64,000 bases of DNA from Mycobacterium fragae. Lineage in GTDB: Bacteria; Actinomycetota; Actinomycetes; Mycobacteriales; Mycobacteriaceae. Under the pieces are notes generated by a model, which saw nothing but the letters and a program-made list of their open reading frames with translations, did not search any database and was not told the origin of the DNA. Each line of letters opens with the position of its first letter. Position 1 is the first letter of the stretch. Location of the stretch: positions 62,001 to 126,000 of the forward strand of contig NZ_LQOW01000028.1 of assembly GCF_002102185.1 (NCBI RefSeq), written 5' to 3'. A program made the translations under genes and the position numbers. Below, piece after piece: positions 50,675 to 59,586 of this stretch.

Positions 50675-53600
50675 TCACCCCTGTGCGATGTGACAATTAC
50701 GATCCTGCGCCGTGTCACCGGCGGGTGGACTCTCCTTCTGTGCCTCGCCGTCTTCGATGCGCGATCCCCCTGTTCGGTCATGCTCCTCGGTCCCGCCCGT
50801 CGAGGGTCTGGGATCTGGTCCCAACAGTTTGCGGACCGAGATCCGCGAACCGAACGGCTGCAGCATCTGACTGGCCGGCCTGGTGCGCACGTTTAGCGGC
50901 CACCAGAACCAGCGGCCTAGGAGCGCCGCGATCGACGGTGTCAACAGCGATCGCACGATCAACGTGTCAAAGACGAGGCCCAGGCAGATCGTGGTGCCAA
51001 TCTGCTGAATCACGACCAGGTCGCTGACGATGAACGAGCCGAGGGTGAAGGCGAACACCAGTCCCGCGGCGGTGACCACTCCGCCGGTGCCGCCGATCGC
51101 GCGGATGATGCCGGTATTCAATCCGGCACCGACCTCCTCCTTGAATCGGGAGATCAGGAGCAGGTTGTAGTCCGCCCCGACCGCGAGCAGGATGATGATC
51201 GCGAGGGCGGGCACGAGCCAGAACAGCTCGACTCCGAAGATGTACTGCCACAACAGTATCGATAGCCCGAGCGCTGCTCCCAGCGAAAGGATGACGGTGC
51301 CCACGATCACGATGGCGGCCACGAAGCTGCGGGTGATGAGGATCATCACCAGCAGAATCAACGCGACCGCCGCCAACGTGACGATCATCAGGTCGTACAG
51401 CGATGCCTCTTGGATGTCCTTGTACGTCGCCGCCGTCCCGGCGATGTAGATCTTCGCGTCCGCCAGGGGGGTCGCCTTGATCGCATCGAAGGCAGAGTTC
51501 CGGATGGCGTCGATGTGCGAGATGCCCTCGGGGCTGGCGGGTTTGCCCTCGTGGGTGATCGTCATCCGGGCGGCCTTGCCGTCGGGCGACATGAACAGCT
51601 CGAGGCCGCGCTTGAAATCGGCGTTGTCGAACGCCTCCGGTGGCAGGTAGAACGAATCGTCGTTCTTGGCATCGTCGAAGGCCTTGCCCAGCTCGGTGGC
51701 GTTCTGCAACGCGTCTCGACCCTGTTTCAGCGTGCCGCTGATGGTGGCGTAATTCGACTGCAGCAACGCGCGATTGGTCTGCTGGATGTCGACCTGGGGT
51801 GGGATCAGCGCCAGCACCTGCGGTTGCAGCGCGTTGAGTTTGTCGAGGCTCGCGGTGATCTTGCCGAATTGTTCACTGAGTTTGTCGATTCCGTCGAGTG
51901 AGTCGAACACCGATCGCAGGGCCGCACACGACGGGATGTCGAAGCAGTGTCGCTCCCAGTAGAAGTAACTGCGGAGCGGCCGGAAGAAGTCGTCGAAGTT
52001 GGCGAGATTGTCTCGGATCTCGTTGATGGTGTCGACGGTGTCGTGGAATGCCCGCACCTGCTCGGCGGTGGCATCGGTGGCTTGCTGTTGTAAGGAGAGC
52101 TGACGTTGCAAGATGTCGATCGCTTTACCGGTCTGATCGATTTGGGTCAGGAGGTCGCGGGCCCTGTCCCCCTGGTAGCTCAGGTTCATGACCTGTCCCG
52201 CGCTCTGGGCGCTGATCTGAAATGGAATGGAACTGTGCTTGATTGGCGTACCGAGGGGTCGCGTGACCGACTGCACCAGTGCGACCGCGGGGGTGTGCAA
52301 CACCGCCTTGGCAACGCGTTCCAGAATCAGCATGTCCGCTGGATTGCGCATGTCGTGATCGGATTCGATCATCAGCAACTCGGGGTTGAGCCGGGCCTCC
52401 GAGAAGTGACGTTCCGCGGCGGTATATCCGATGTTGGCCAGGGCGTCATCGGGCATGTAGGGCCGTCCGTCGAAGCTGATCTGCGCTCCAGGCAGGGCGA
52501 GTAGGCCAACCGCGGACACCGCCAACGAGACGACGAGCACGGGCCCCGGCCACCGCACTATCGTCGTGCCGACGCGGCGCCAGCCCGTGGAGCGACGCAC
52601 ACGTTTGGGATCGAGGAACCCGAACCGCGAAGCGCTCGTCACCACCGCCGGCCCGAGGGTCAACGCCGCGGACAACGTCACGACGAGGCCCAGCGCCGTA
52701 GGGATGCCGATGCTGCTGAAATACGGGAGCCGGGTGAAGTGCAGGCACGCCACTGCTCCGATGATGGTGAGTCCGGAGCCGACGATGACATGGACGGTGC
52801 CACGGAACATGTCGTGGTAGGCGGCCTCGCGCTCTAGGCCCTTGCCCCGGGCTTCTTGGTAACGCCCGACAAGGAAGATGGCGTAGTCGGTGCCCGCGGC
52901 GATGGCCATGCCCGTCAGAAGGTTCACCGCGTAGGTGGAGAGGTCGAACAGGCCCGCGTTGCCCAGCAGCGCGACCACCCCCCGCGTTGCGGCGAGTTCG
53001 ACGGCGACCACGAGGAGAACGATCAGCATGGTGACCAGGGAGCGGTAGACGATGAGCAGCATCACCGCGATGACGAGAAACGTGACGGCAGTGATGAGGT
53101 GGGTGCCTTCGTTGCCGATCTCGAAGTTATCCGTGATCAGCGGGGCGGCGCCGGTGACGTATGCCTTGACCCCTGGTGGGGGCGGCGTGTCGGCCACGAC
53201 CTGGCGGATGCTGTCGACGGAATGATTGGAACGCGACTCGCCTTGGTTGCCTTGGAGGTAGACCTGTACGAGCGCTGCCTTGCCGTCCTTGCTCTGCGCG
53301 CCGCCCGCGGTGATCGAATCGCCCCAGAAGTCTTGAACGTGCTGGACGTGTTTGGTATCGGCTCGCAACTTCGCGACGAGGCCGTTGTAGTAGGTGTGCG
53401 CGTCCTGGCCCAGCGGCTGATCGCCTTCGAGCACGATGACGGCGGCACTGTCGGAGTTGAACTCGCCGAATTTCTTCCCGATGTGCTTCATGGCCATGAC
53501 CGACGGAGAGTCAGGGGCGTTCAGGGCCACCGAACGCTCGGTACCGACGATCTCGAGTTGGGGCACCAGCACGTTCGTCGCGCCGGCGACCCCGATCCAG

Positions 53601-53683
53601 ATCAGAATGATCGGTAGGGCGAGTGTGCGGAGGACACGCGCTGCCCGAGAGCGCTCGGATCCGTCTGCTCCGTGCTGGCTCAC
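50675..53683 (-). CDS. mmpL: MmpL family RND transporter
   Basis: A 1002-residue MmpL-type RND transporter with two six-helix bundles and two periplasmic porter domains. Key segments: VAGATNVLVPQLE after helix 1, AAGTDYAIFLVGRYQEARG (helix 4, first repeat) and the matching AVGADYNLLLISRFKEEVG (second repeat), whose Asp-Tyr pairs are the proton-relay positions of MmpL proteins. Overlaps mmpS by 4 nt (GTGA), the MmpS/MmpL arrangement of lipid or siderophore exporters (MmpL4/5-like). The hydrophilic C-terminus (about 60 residues) is Glu/Arg-rich. Cargo unknown; no lipid or siderophore synthesis genes lie beside it. Confidence 0.92.
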   Translation of the reverse strand: MSQHGADGSERSRAARVLRTLALPIILIWIGVAGATNVLVPQLEIVGTERSVALNAPDSPSVMAMKHIGKKFGEFNSDSAAVIVLEGDQPLGQDAHTYYNGLVAKLRADTKHVQHVQDFWGDSITAGGAQSKDGKAALVQVYLQGNQGESRSNHSVDSIRQVVADTPPPPGVKAYVTGAAPLITDNFEIGNEGTHLITAVTFLVIAVMLLIVYRSLVTMLIVLLVVAVELAATRGVVALLGNAGLFDLSTYAVNLLTGMAIAAGTDYAIFLVGRYQEARGKGLEREAAYHDMFRGTVHVIVGSGLTIIGAVACLHFTRLPYFSSIGIPTALGLVVTLSAALTLGPAVVTSASRFGFLDPKRVRRSTGWRRVGTTIVRWPGPVLVVSLAVSAVGLLALPGAQISFDGRPYMPDDALANIGYTAAERHFSEARLNPELLMIESDHDMRNPADMLILERVAKAVLHTPAVALVQSVTRPLGTPIKHSSIPFQISAQSAGQVMNLSYQGDRARDLLTQIDQTGKAIDILQRQLSLQQQATDATAEQVRAFHDTVDTINEIRDNLANFDDFFRPLRSYFYWERHCFDIPSCAALRSVFDSLDGIDKLSEQFGKITASLDKLNALQPQVLALIPPQVDIQQTNRALLQSNYATISGTLKQGRDALQNATELGKAFDDAKNDDSFYLPPEAFDNADFKRGLELFMSPDGKAARMTITHEGKPASPEGISHIDAIRNSAFDAIKATPLADAKIYIAGTAATYKDIQEASLYDLMIVTLAAVALILLVMILITRSFVAAIVIVGTVILSLGAALGLSILLWQYIFGVELFWLVPALAIIILLAVGADYNLLLISRFKEEVGAGLNTGIIRAIGGTGGVVTAAGLVFAFTLGSFIVSDLVVIQQIGTTICLGLVFDTLIVRSLLTPSIAALLGRWFWWPLNVRTRPASQMLQPFGSRISVRKLLGPDPRPSTGGTEEHDRTGGSRIEDGEAQKESPPAGDTAQDRNCHIAQG

Positions 53684-54144
53684 GCCGTCTTGTCCAGACA
53701 GGCGATGTATCCGTTCACGTCGCTGGAAGACCTTTCATCCTTGACGATGCCATTGACGGTTATGCGGCAGGTGATGCTGCTCGAATCTCCCTGAGCGCGC
53801 AGGTCGGCGAACAGTGTCGGATCGTCGGTGACCAAGTCGTGCGACCACGGCAGGGGTGCGTTGTCGACGCGCTGGGGTTGAGCGTCCTCGTCGAGGAAGT
53901 TGATCGTTGCCCGCGCGCCGGGGTCTCCGAGGACCTGCAGCTGGACCCGTTTGGGGTTGAATCCGGTGTTCTCGGGCGAATCGGCTGAGGGCCTTGATGT
54001 TTGGTCCTGCGATCCGAAGATGCCGTGCAAACGGTAGACGCCGCTGACGACCAAGGCCACCACGATCATCGCCACGAGCACCGCCCAATGGCGGGTGGCT
54101 GCCCTTCGTACCGGCGATGTCGGCATGGGCACGTGGCCCGTCAC
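53680..54144 (-). CDS. mmpS: MmpS family accessory membrane protein
   Basis: A 154-residue MmpS protein: one N-terminal membrane helix (about 20-38, HWAVLVAMIVVALVVSGVY) followed by a periplasmic beta-rich domain with LPWSHDL and SSSITCRITVNGIV and a final Cys pair (C125, C149). Partner of MmpL, forming an export complex. ATG overlaps the upstream SDR stop by 4 nt. Confidence 0.9.
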   Translation of the reverse strand: MTGHVPMPTSPVRRAATRHWAVLVAMIVVALVVSGVYRLHGIFGSQDQTSRPSADSPENTGFNPKRVQLQVLGDPGARATINFLDEDAQPQRVDNAPLPWSHDLVTDDPTLFADLRAQGDSSSITCRITVNGIVKDERSSSDVNGYIACLDKTA

Positions 54145-54953
54145 CCCTGGACGCCTAGGGATTTGCGCAATTGTTTGTCGAAGATTCCGCGGGGCGCAAA
54201 GCGACGCATGATGCTGAGCTGACGCGCTGAGCCCGCGGGGTAGCGCAGCTTCGGCTTGGAGTCTGTTGCTGCGGCCACGATGACCTTCGCCACGACGACG
54301 GGATCGTCGCCGTTGTTGACTTGTTCGCCCACTGCCTCGTTGGAGCGCTCCCGCTGGCGCTCATAGGCCGCAAGCGCGTTGTCCGGTTGTGCGGTGTTGT
54401 CGTCGAATCCGGTTCGGGTGGCACCGGGCTCGACGAGGAGCACGCGGATGTTGTGTTCTCTGACCTCGTGGTCGACGGACTCGGAGTAGCCCTCGACGGC
54501 GTACTTCGTTGCGCTGTAGGCAGCCATGTAAGGCGCAGGCATCACACCGAAGATCGACGAGATGTTGATGATGCGTCCGCTGCCCTGTCTGCGCATGTGC
54601 GGTAGGACGGCGTTCGTCATCCGGATGACGCCAAACACGTTGAGGTCGAACAGTTTCTGCGTCTGGGCGAGCGAGTTCTCCTCGCTGGCTCCGGCCAGTC
54701 CCATACCGGCGTTGTTGACCAGCACGTCGATCCGCCCGAACCGCGCGATCACCGCCTCAACCGCCGCAGTAACGGACTCGTCCCGGGTGACGTCGAGATC
54801 GACGAACGTCACCCCCAGACTGGAATCCAGCCCTGCCGTATTGCGGCTGGTGCCCACTACGGTGAATCCTGCGTCGATCAGGCTGCGGGCGGCGAACTTG
54901 CCAAGACCCGAGCTGGCGCCGGTGACGAGTGCGATCGGTCGTGTCGTTGTCAT
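54141..54953 (-). CDS. Short-chain dehydrogenase/reductase, first gene of the mmpS-mmpL operon
   Basis: A 270-residue classical SDR: TGASSGLG cofactor motif (12-19), NNAGMGLAG, catalytic Ser in NISSIFGV, and YSATK (YxxxK). The C-terminal region with KPKLRYPAGSARQLSIMRRFAPRG is typical of oxidoreductases acting on larger lipids or ketones, but substrate is unknown. ATG 54953 fits the family start; the longer frame upstream is unlikely. It overlaps mmpS by 4 nt, so SDR, MmpS and MmpL are one operon; it may make or detoxify the exported compound. Confidence 0.88.
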   Translation of the reverse strand: MTTTRPIALVTGASSGLGKFAARSLIDAGFTVVGTSRNTAGLDSSLGVTFVDLDVTRDESVTAAVEAVIARFGRIDVLVNNAGMGLAGASEENSLAQTQKLFDLNVFGVIRMTNAVLPHMRRQGSGRIINISSIFGVMPAPYMAAYSATKYAVEGYSESVDHEVREHNIRVLLVEPGATRTGFDDNTAQPDNALAAYERQRERSNEAVGEQVNNGDDPVVVAKVIVAAATDSKPKLRYPAGSARQLSIMRRFAPRGIFDKQLRKSLGVQG

Positions 54954-55106
54954 TGGAACTTGTTTCCTAACCTCGTAGGGGTGGGTGTGCGTCAGTTCAG
55001 GAGAAGGCCGTGTCTGCGCAGGCCTGCCAGTGACCCCGCGAAGCAGTCCGGCCGCGAATACCCCTGGCCCCACGCGGGCCCTGGCCGTTCCTGCTGCACC
55101 GGCGGC

Positions 55107-56009
55107 TTAGCCCAGGTAGAAGTCCTTTCGGGCGGCCACGAACTCCTCGATCGACTGAGAACCGATGCCGGTTACGCGTTCGACGTCAGCGGAGGTGCGG
55201 TCGTAACGATTGTCGCGGTGGAGCTGGGCCATGGTGGCGAGATGCTGTGCGACGTGCGGCGAGATCCCGAGCTTGGGGAGCTGGGCGGTCCACGCCTCCG
55301 GAGGCAGGTCCACGTATGACACCGGACGCCCCAGAGCGCGAGAGAACGCGTCGGCCAGTTCCGTCATGTCGACTGAGCGCGGACCAGTCAGCTCGTACAC
55401 CTGCCCGATGTGCGGAGCAGGGTCACTCAGCACGGTGGCAATGACCCGCGCGACGTCCTCGACGGCAATCGGCGAGGTACGCCCGGAGCCGAACGGCAGC
55501 GCGATCGTGCCGCTGTCCTGAATCGATCTTGCCGGCATCGTGGTGAATAGCGGACTGTCCAGGAACGCAGTCGGCCGGATATGCACCACCGGCAGCCGCG
55601 ACCAGTCGAAGACCTGCTCCGCCAACCAGTGCAGCCGCTGCTGGTGCGATTCCTCGGTGCTGGTGGCGGTCATCTGTGACACGGTCATCTGCGACAGGTC
55701 GACCAAGGCCCCCAGCTTCCCGTACTCCTTCGCAACCGATGCGACGACTGTGGCGGCGAGCAGATGGTCCGGCGATGCCTGCATTCCGAAGTACATTCTG
55801 GACACCCCCTGCAGCGCGGCCGCCACCGTCTCGGGTTTGGTCAGGTCACCGATGACCACTTCGGCGCCGAGCGCTCGCAACTCCGCCGCACGCTCGTCTT
55901 CGCGACGGGCCATGAACCGCACAGGCACCTGTTGCGTCCGCAGCTGCTCAAAGATCGTGCGGCCCACACCGCCGGCTCCGGGAATGAGTACGAGGTTGTC
56001 AGAAACCAT
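55107..56009 (-). CDS. NmrA-like NAD(P)-binding protein
   Basis: A 300-residue atypical SDR/NmrA protein. Nucleotide motif GAGGVGRTIFEQL (about 11-23), basic cofactor-selectivity segment MARREDERA (33-41) that suggests NADP(H), then IGDLTKPETV. No YxxxK active site. Members act as quinone reductases or redox sensors. Divergent from a TetR gene with palindromes between, so it is probably under that regulator. AAAGGGG lies upstream of the ATG. Confidence 0.86.
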   Translation of the reverse strand: MVSDNLVLIPGAGGVGRTIFEQLRTQQVPVRFMARREDERAAELRALGAEVVIGDLTKPETVAAALQGVSRMYFGMQASPDHLLAATVVASVAKEYGKLGALVDLSQMTVSQMTATSTEESHQQRLHWLAEQVFDWSRLPVVHIRPTAFLDSPLFTTMPARSIQDSGTIALPFGSGRTSPIAVEDVARVIATVLSDPAPHIGQVYELTGPRSVDMTELADAFSRALGRPVSYVDLPPEAWTAQLPKLGISPHVAQHLATMAQLHRDNRYDRTSADVERVTGIGSQSIEEFVAARKDFYLG

Positions 56010-56096
56010 CGGAAGATCCCCTTTCGAACCGTCCGAGATCGGGGTTTTGGCCAGCGTCAGTCATGGTTCGGTCAACCCTTCGAGGTCTGGGTGGTT

Positions 56097-56136
56097 ATTA
56101 TGAACATAATCGTTTAATAGCGGAACGTCAACGTTC
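56097..56136. promoter_or_regulatory. Palindromes between nmrA-like gene and divergent tetR
   Basis: ATTAT-GAAC-ATAAT (56097-56110) and GAACGT-CA-ACGTTC (56123-56136) are perfect inverted repeats in the 153-nt divergent gap; both include GAAC. TAATAG (56115-56120) is a possible -10 for the TetR gene. They are likely operators of that regulator. Confidence 0.55.
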
Positions 56137-56162
56137 TATTCCCGGGCGACTACGATCACATC

Positions 56163-56732
56163 ATGTCCTCGACAAAGCAACTCCCTGGTGTGCAAGCGCG
56201 CACCAGAGCCGCGATCCTGGCTGCTACGGCTTCTGCGCTGGCCGCCAACCGGAAGGCCACCATGCCCCAGATCGCCGCCGCGGCCGGGGTCGGCCGCACC
56301 ACGCTGCACCGCTACTTCGCCGACCGCGAAACGCTGATCTACCAAGCGACCCTGGACGCGATCCGCGTAGTCACGGAAGCGGCGGACGAGGCCGCCACCG
56401 AGGACGGACCAGCACTCGATGCGATGCGGCGCTTCATCACCGCTGCCGTCTCCATCGGCGAACGCCTGGTCTTCCTCTTCGGCGACCCGTCAGTACTACG
56501 CGACCTCCGACCGGCCCAGTCCCCGACATATGAATTGGTGCTCAACCTGATCACACGCGGACAACACGAAGGCGTGTTCGACCCGGACCTCAACCCGATA
56601 TGGATCCGGCACGCGCTCTACGGATTGATCCTGCAAGGCTGTGAGCAAGCCATGGCCGGCGCACTGCCGCGGCACACCGTCGCGCCACTGATCACCCGCA
56701 CCTTCGAGCGCGGCATCTGCCCGGCGCCCTAG
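56163..56732 (+). CDS. TetR family transcriptional regulator
   Basis: A 189-residue TetR regulator. DNA-binding part: ARTRAAILAATASALAANRKATMPQIAAAAGVGRTTLHRYFADRETL region at about 12-60, with AAGVGRTTLHRYFADRE as recognition motif. The C-terminal domain is helical and ends FERGICPAP. Divergent to the NmrA-like gene, the most likely target. Confidence 0.9.
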   Translation: MSSTKQLPGVQARTRAAILAATASALAANRKATMPQIAAAAGVGRTTLHRYFADRETLIYQATLDAIRVVTEAADEAATEDGPALDAMRRFITAAVSIGERLVFLFGDPSVLRDLRPAQSPTYELVLNLITRGQHEGVFDPDLNPIWIRHALYGLILQGCEQAMAGALPRHTVAPLITRTFERGICPAP

Positions 56733-56851
56733 CGCAACAGCAATGTAACGAGGACCGCACTCCAATTCCGGGATCGCGCCGCGGCCGATGACTTCAGAGC
56801 CATGCGTGCTCTGCGGCGGCAAGGCGGGGCGATAGATCGAATTCCGTTGTC

Positions 56852-57199
56852 GCACTCATCAATTGGTCCGAACACCTTTATCGTAGACGCATTGTGCATC
56901 GCGGTAGCCAACAATCGGCCCGCCGCCGACAGTGGTTGCTCGGACATAAGCATCCCGAGGACTATCCGCACGTGTCGGCAACCGTGCATGCCATGGGTCA
57001 GTCGCATCGGCCGTTCAGCACCCGCCACCGCATCGTCACCGTCCAAGGCGAGACGCGTGACGTCGTGGTCATTGGCGAGGAACTCCGCGACGACAGCGGC
57101 ACCCTGATCGGCACCCACGGCTACTACATCGACGTCACGCGCATTCGGGACGCCCAGATGGACGCCACCGTCGCCAACATCGTCGACACTCGTCGATGA
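56852..57199 (+). pseudogene. Decayed PAS (PAS-ANTAR) regulator fragment
   Basis: The frame holds a typical PAS_3 segment: LLGHKHPEDYPHVSATV, FSTRHRIVTVQGETRDVVVIGEEL and GTLIGTHGYYIDVTRIRD (each a separate match). In mycobacterial PAS-ANTAR proteins the text then continues into ERRxxIEQAKGML; here it stops right after NIVDTRR at the TGA at 57197. The N-terminus is also degenerate and no normal start is found. The RNA-binding ANTAR domain is absent, so this is read as a truncated relic; a short stand-alone PAS protein from GTG 56894 cannot be excluded. Confidence 0.6.
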
Positions 57200-57265
57200 C
57201 GAACTTAAATGGTTCGTCGGCAGGCGGGTGAGGCAACCCGCCAACTGACCCGACGTAAGCGCAGG

Positions 57266-57823
57266 TTATCGGTGTGGGGCCAGGATGCGGGCGGCGGCCT
57301 CGACGGCGGCGGCGCGGTTGACGGAGGGAAGGTCGGGTGGGTCGGTGGGCCAGCTGGCCCAGGCGGTTCCGATACCGAACAGCATGATAAGTAGTTGCTG
57401 GGGTGGCCATCGCCGGTCGATCAGGCCAGCGTCTTGGGCTGCTGCGATCACTGCGGCGTCGCGTTCGCGAATGTTGCGGCCGTCGATTTCGGGTTCATCG
57501 AGTCGGATGCCTTCGAGCCGTGCCCACGTGATCATGCGGAGGTGTTCGGGCATGCGAGTGGCCAAGTCGAAGATGTCGCCGGCGAATTCGGCGACCGCGT
57601 CGGCCCGCACGGAGATCGCGCCGAAGAACTCCGTCGCGTCAGCGGCAACGACGTGCCGGAAGAGGGCTTCCTTGTCTCCGAAGTGGGCGTAGAGCCGCTC
57701 CTTGCTGGCGTTGGCGGATCTGGCGATCCGGTCGATGCGGGCGCCGGCCAAGCCGAACTGAGCGAACTCGGCGCGGGCGGCGGCGACGATTTCGCTGCGC
57801 AGTTCGGTGCCGTGAAACGGCAC
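57266..57823 (-). CDS. TetR family transcriptional regulator
   Basis: A 185-residue TetR regulator: RSEIVAAARAEFAQFGLAGARIDRIARSANASKERLYAHFGDKEALF region (about 9-55), with NASKERLYAHFGDKE as recognition motif. C-terminal domain resembles TetR_C regulators of the YbiH/AefR kind (MPEHLRMITWARLEG). GTG 57823 is the only in-frame start with similarity. It lies downstream of the MmpS-like lipoprotein on the same strand. Confidence 0.88.
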   Translation of the reverse strand: MPFHGTELRSEIVAAARAEFAQFGLAGARIDRIARSANASKERLYAHFGDKEALFRHVVAADATEFFGAISVRADAVAEFAGDIFDLATRMPEHLRMITWARLEGIRLDEPEIDGRNIRERDAAVIAAAQDAGLIDRRWPPQQLLIMLFGIGTAWASWPTDPPDLPSVNRAAAVEAAARILAPHR

Positions 57824-57852
57824 CGCCTGGTCGCGATCCGGTTCACTCCTGC

Positions 57853-57876
57853 GACGTAGCCGTCGACGTAGCCGTC
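57853..57876. repeat. Tandem 12-mer duplication
   Basis: GACGTAGCCGTC occurs twice head to tail with no mismatch, 30 nt upstream of the TetR start. It may be a recent slippage event or a pair of binding sites. Confidence 0.7.
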
Positions 57877-57967
57877 CTCCGAGTGGGCGAGCAGGCTGGG
57901 CACCTCGGCCTGAAATCGGTTGCGGCAGTTCAATCTACCCCCGTACCCCAGGATTTGGGAACCTACA

Positions 57968-58426
57968 CTAGCCCCAGTAAGCGAAGTTACATGTGGGCCG
58001 CGGTTCGCTCTTGAGAGACACAAGCTTGTCGCCGTTCATGATGATCGTGCAAGTGAGGGCGGTATCCCCGCCGTCGGCGGTGACCTGTGACTCCACTTCG
58101 TTGTAGACGGGGTACTGCTTTTCCCACGGCAGCGGCACATTCGTCTCGGTCTGTTCCGGGCCGCCGTTGATTCGGTAACGGATCGTCACCGGGGCGTTGC
58201 CGCCACGGACCTTCATCACCGCCGTACCGACCGGTTCGCCGGTTGGCCCCGCTGACGTTGGCATCGCTGACGTTGGCGCCGCAGGCGCCGACGTCGTGGT
58301 GTGCGACATCGCTGAACTGCTAGTGGTATCGGCGGCAGGTCCGGTGCTCTTGGCACATCCCGTCGCCGCAACGCCAGCCGACACAACGCTGACGATCACC
58401 CCGACGGCACAACCATACGAACGCAT
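57968..58426 (-). CDS. Orphan MmpS-like lipoprotein
   Basis: A 152-residue protein with a lipoprotein signal peptide (GVIVSVVSAGVAATGCAKS, lipid Cys at C24), a Ser/Thr/Ala-rich spacer, and a C-terminal domain that looks like MmpS: TIRYRINGGPEQTETNVPLP, PWEKQY, DTALTCTIIMNG and a final Cys. The Pro-Trp, central TCTI and terminal Cys are shared with the MmpS at 53680. No mmpL gene is adjacent. ATG 58426 is preferred over TTG 58432. Periplasmic, membrane-anchored; partner unknown. Confidence 0.82.
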   Translation of the reverse strand: MRSYGCAVGVIVSVVSAGVAATGCAKSTGPAADTTSSSAMSHTTTSAPAAPTSAMPTSAGPTGEPVGTAVMKVRGGNAPVTIRYRINGGPEQTETNVPLPWEKQYPVYNEVESQVTADGGDTALTCTIIMNGDKLVSLKSEPRPTCNFAYWG

Positions 58427-58442
58427 GCCCAAAGCCTACGAG

Positions 58443-59474
58443 TCAGCGGAAGCGGATGTTCATCGTCGCCAGGCCGAAAATTTTTCGGCCACCGGACTTC
58501 GCGGCGACAATGACGACGCCCGTGCGGGTCGCGGGATCCAGCGACTTGATCCGGCCGCTGAACTCGATGTCGGCGCCCTCCTTGGCCGGCACGATCGCGG
58601 GCGCGGACAGTCGTATCGCGTAGCGGGTAACCGCACCGGGGTCGCCCGACCATGCAGAGGTGAATCCCGCCCCCAAACCCATCGTCAGCATCCCGTGCGC
58701 GATCACGTCCGGCAGCCCGGCGAGCTTGGCGATGTCCTCATCCCAGTGAATCGGGTTCGCGTCGCCGGCCACACCGGCATAGTTCACCAAGTCGCCGCGG
58801 GACAGTCGCGCGTGGTGCACCGGTAGTTCGTCGCCTACCTTCACGTCATCGAAGGACGGCGTCGCCGGCGTTCGGGTCATGCCTGCCTCGGCGATCCGAA
58901 CCTCGCCTTCAGGGCGCACCGTCTTCTCGTAGGCCGCATCGTTTTCGCCAACGGCGAGAATGTTCACGTCGTGCATCATCGCGTTCTGCACGGCCGTCTT
59001 GATTGCCGGATCGACATCCTCGGAGGTGAGACCGACGACGGTGGTGTGCAGGGTGTGGACCCGCTCCCCGGCAGTATCGGTGAACGTGTTGGTCACCGTG
59101 ATGAAATCTCTGCCGGCGGTCCTGCGCACCGACGACAGTTCGACGTCGACGCGCAGCTCGTCGCCGGCCACGATCGGGCGGTGCTGCTCGAAGACTTCTT
59201 CGGTCTGGAGGTAGGTGTCGTAACCGACGACCACCGATTCGAACATGCGGCGGTTGCAGGTCATCCCCGGCGTCGAGGTGAAGGTTACCGGCGCTACCAG
59301 ATCGGAGTAGCCAAGTTCTGCGGCGGCGGCGACATCCCAGTGCGCGGGGTGATAGTCCTGCACCGCGCGGGCGTATTCGCGTAGCTTCTCGCGGCCGACC
59401 AGGTACGGGTCGTCCATCTGGTAGTAGTGGCCGACCCGAGATTCGATCGGCGACGCTTCTGCTGCTGCGGTCAT
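58443..59474 (-). CDS. Fused HadA/HadB-type (3R)-hydroxyacyl dehydratase
   Basis: A 343-residue double hot-dog protein. The N-terminal half (about 10-150) is a FAS1-type dehydratase (MaoC_dehydrat_N) domain with DYHPAHWDVAAAAELG. The C-terminal half (about 205-340) is a MaoC domain with the hydratase-2 catalytic motif GDANPIHWDED (D238, H243) followed by AHGMLTMG. It would hydrate or dehydrate (3R)-hydroxyacyl-CoA/ACP in fatty acid or mycolate metabolism. In the essential mycobacterial HadAB the two halves are separate genes. ATG 59474 follows standard family starts. Confidence 0.9.
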   Translation of the reverse strand: MTAAAEASPIESRVGHYYQMDDPYLVGREKLREYARAVQDYHPAHWDVAAAAELGYSDLVAPVTFTSTPGMTCNRRMFESVVVGYDTYLQTEEVFEQHRPIVAGDELRVDVELSSVRRTAGRDFITVTNTFTDTAGERVHTLHTTVVGLTSEDVDPAIKTAVQNAMMHDVNILAVGENDAAYEKTVRPEGEVRIAEAGMTRTPATPSFDDVKVGDELPVHHARLSRGDLVNYAGVAGDANPIHWDEDIAKLAGLPDVIAHGMLTMGLGAGFTSAWSGDPGAVTRYAIRLSAPAIVPAKEGADIEFSGRIKSLDPATRTGVVIVAAKSGGRKIFGLATMNIRFR

Positions 59475-59586
59475 GAATTCGCCCAACTGTTCTGTCGGCT
59501 CGTTCGCTGAGGCCGACCAAAGCACCCTAACGCCCGGACTCGTAGAGATACTTGCCGATACGCCGGAGGCATCCGTCCAGCGCGAA

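Noticed and set aside
47299..56732. The accessory block as one defence or anti-phage system
   Set aside because: No nuclease, restriction, toxin-antitoxin, retron or CBASS-type genes are present; contents are regulators, redox enzymes and an exporter.
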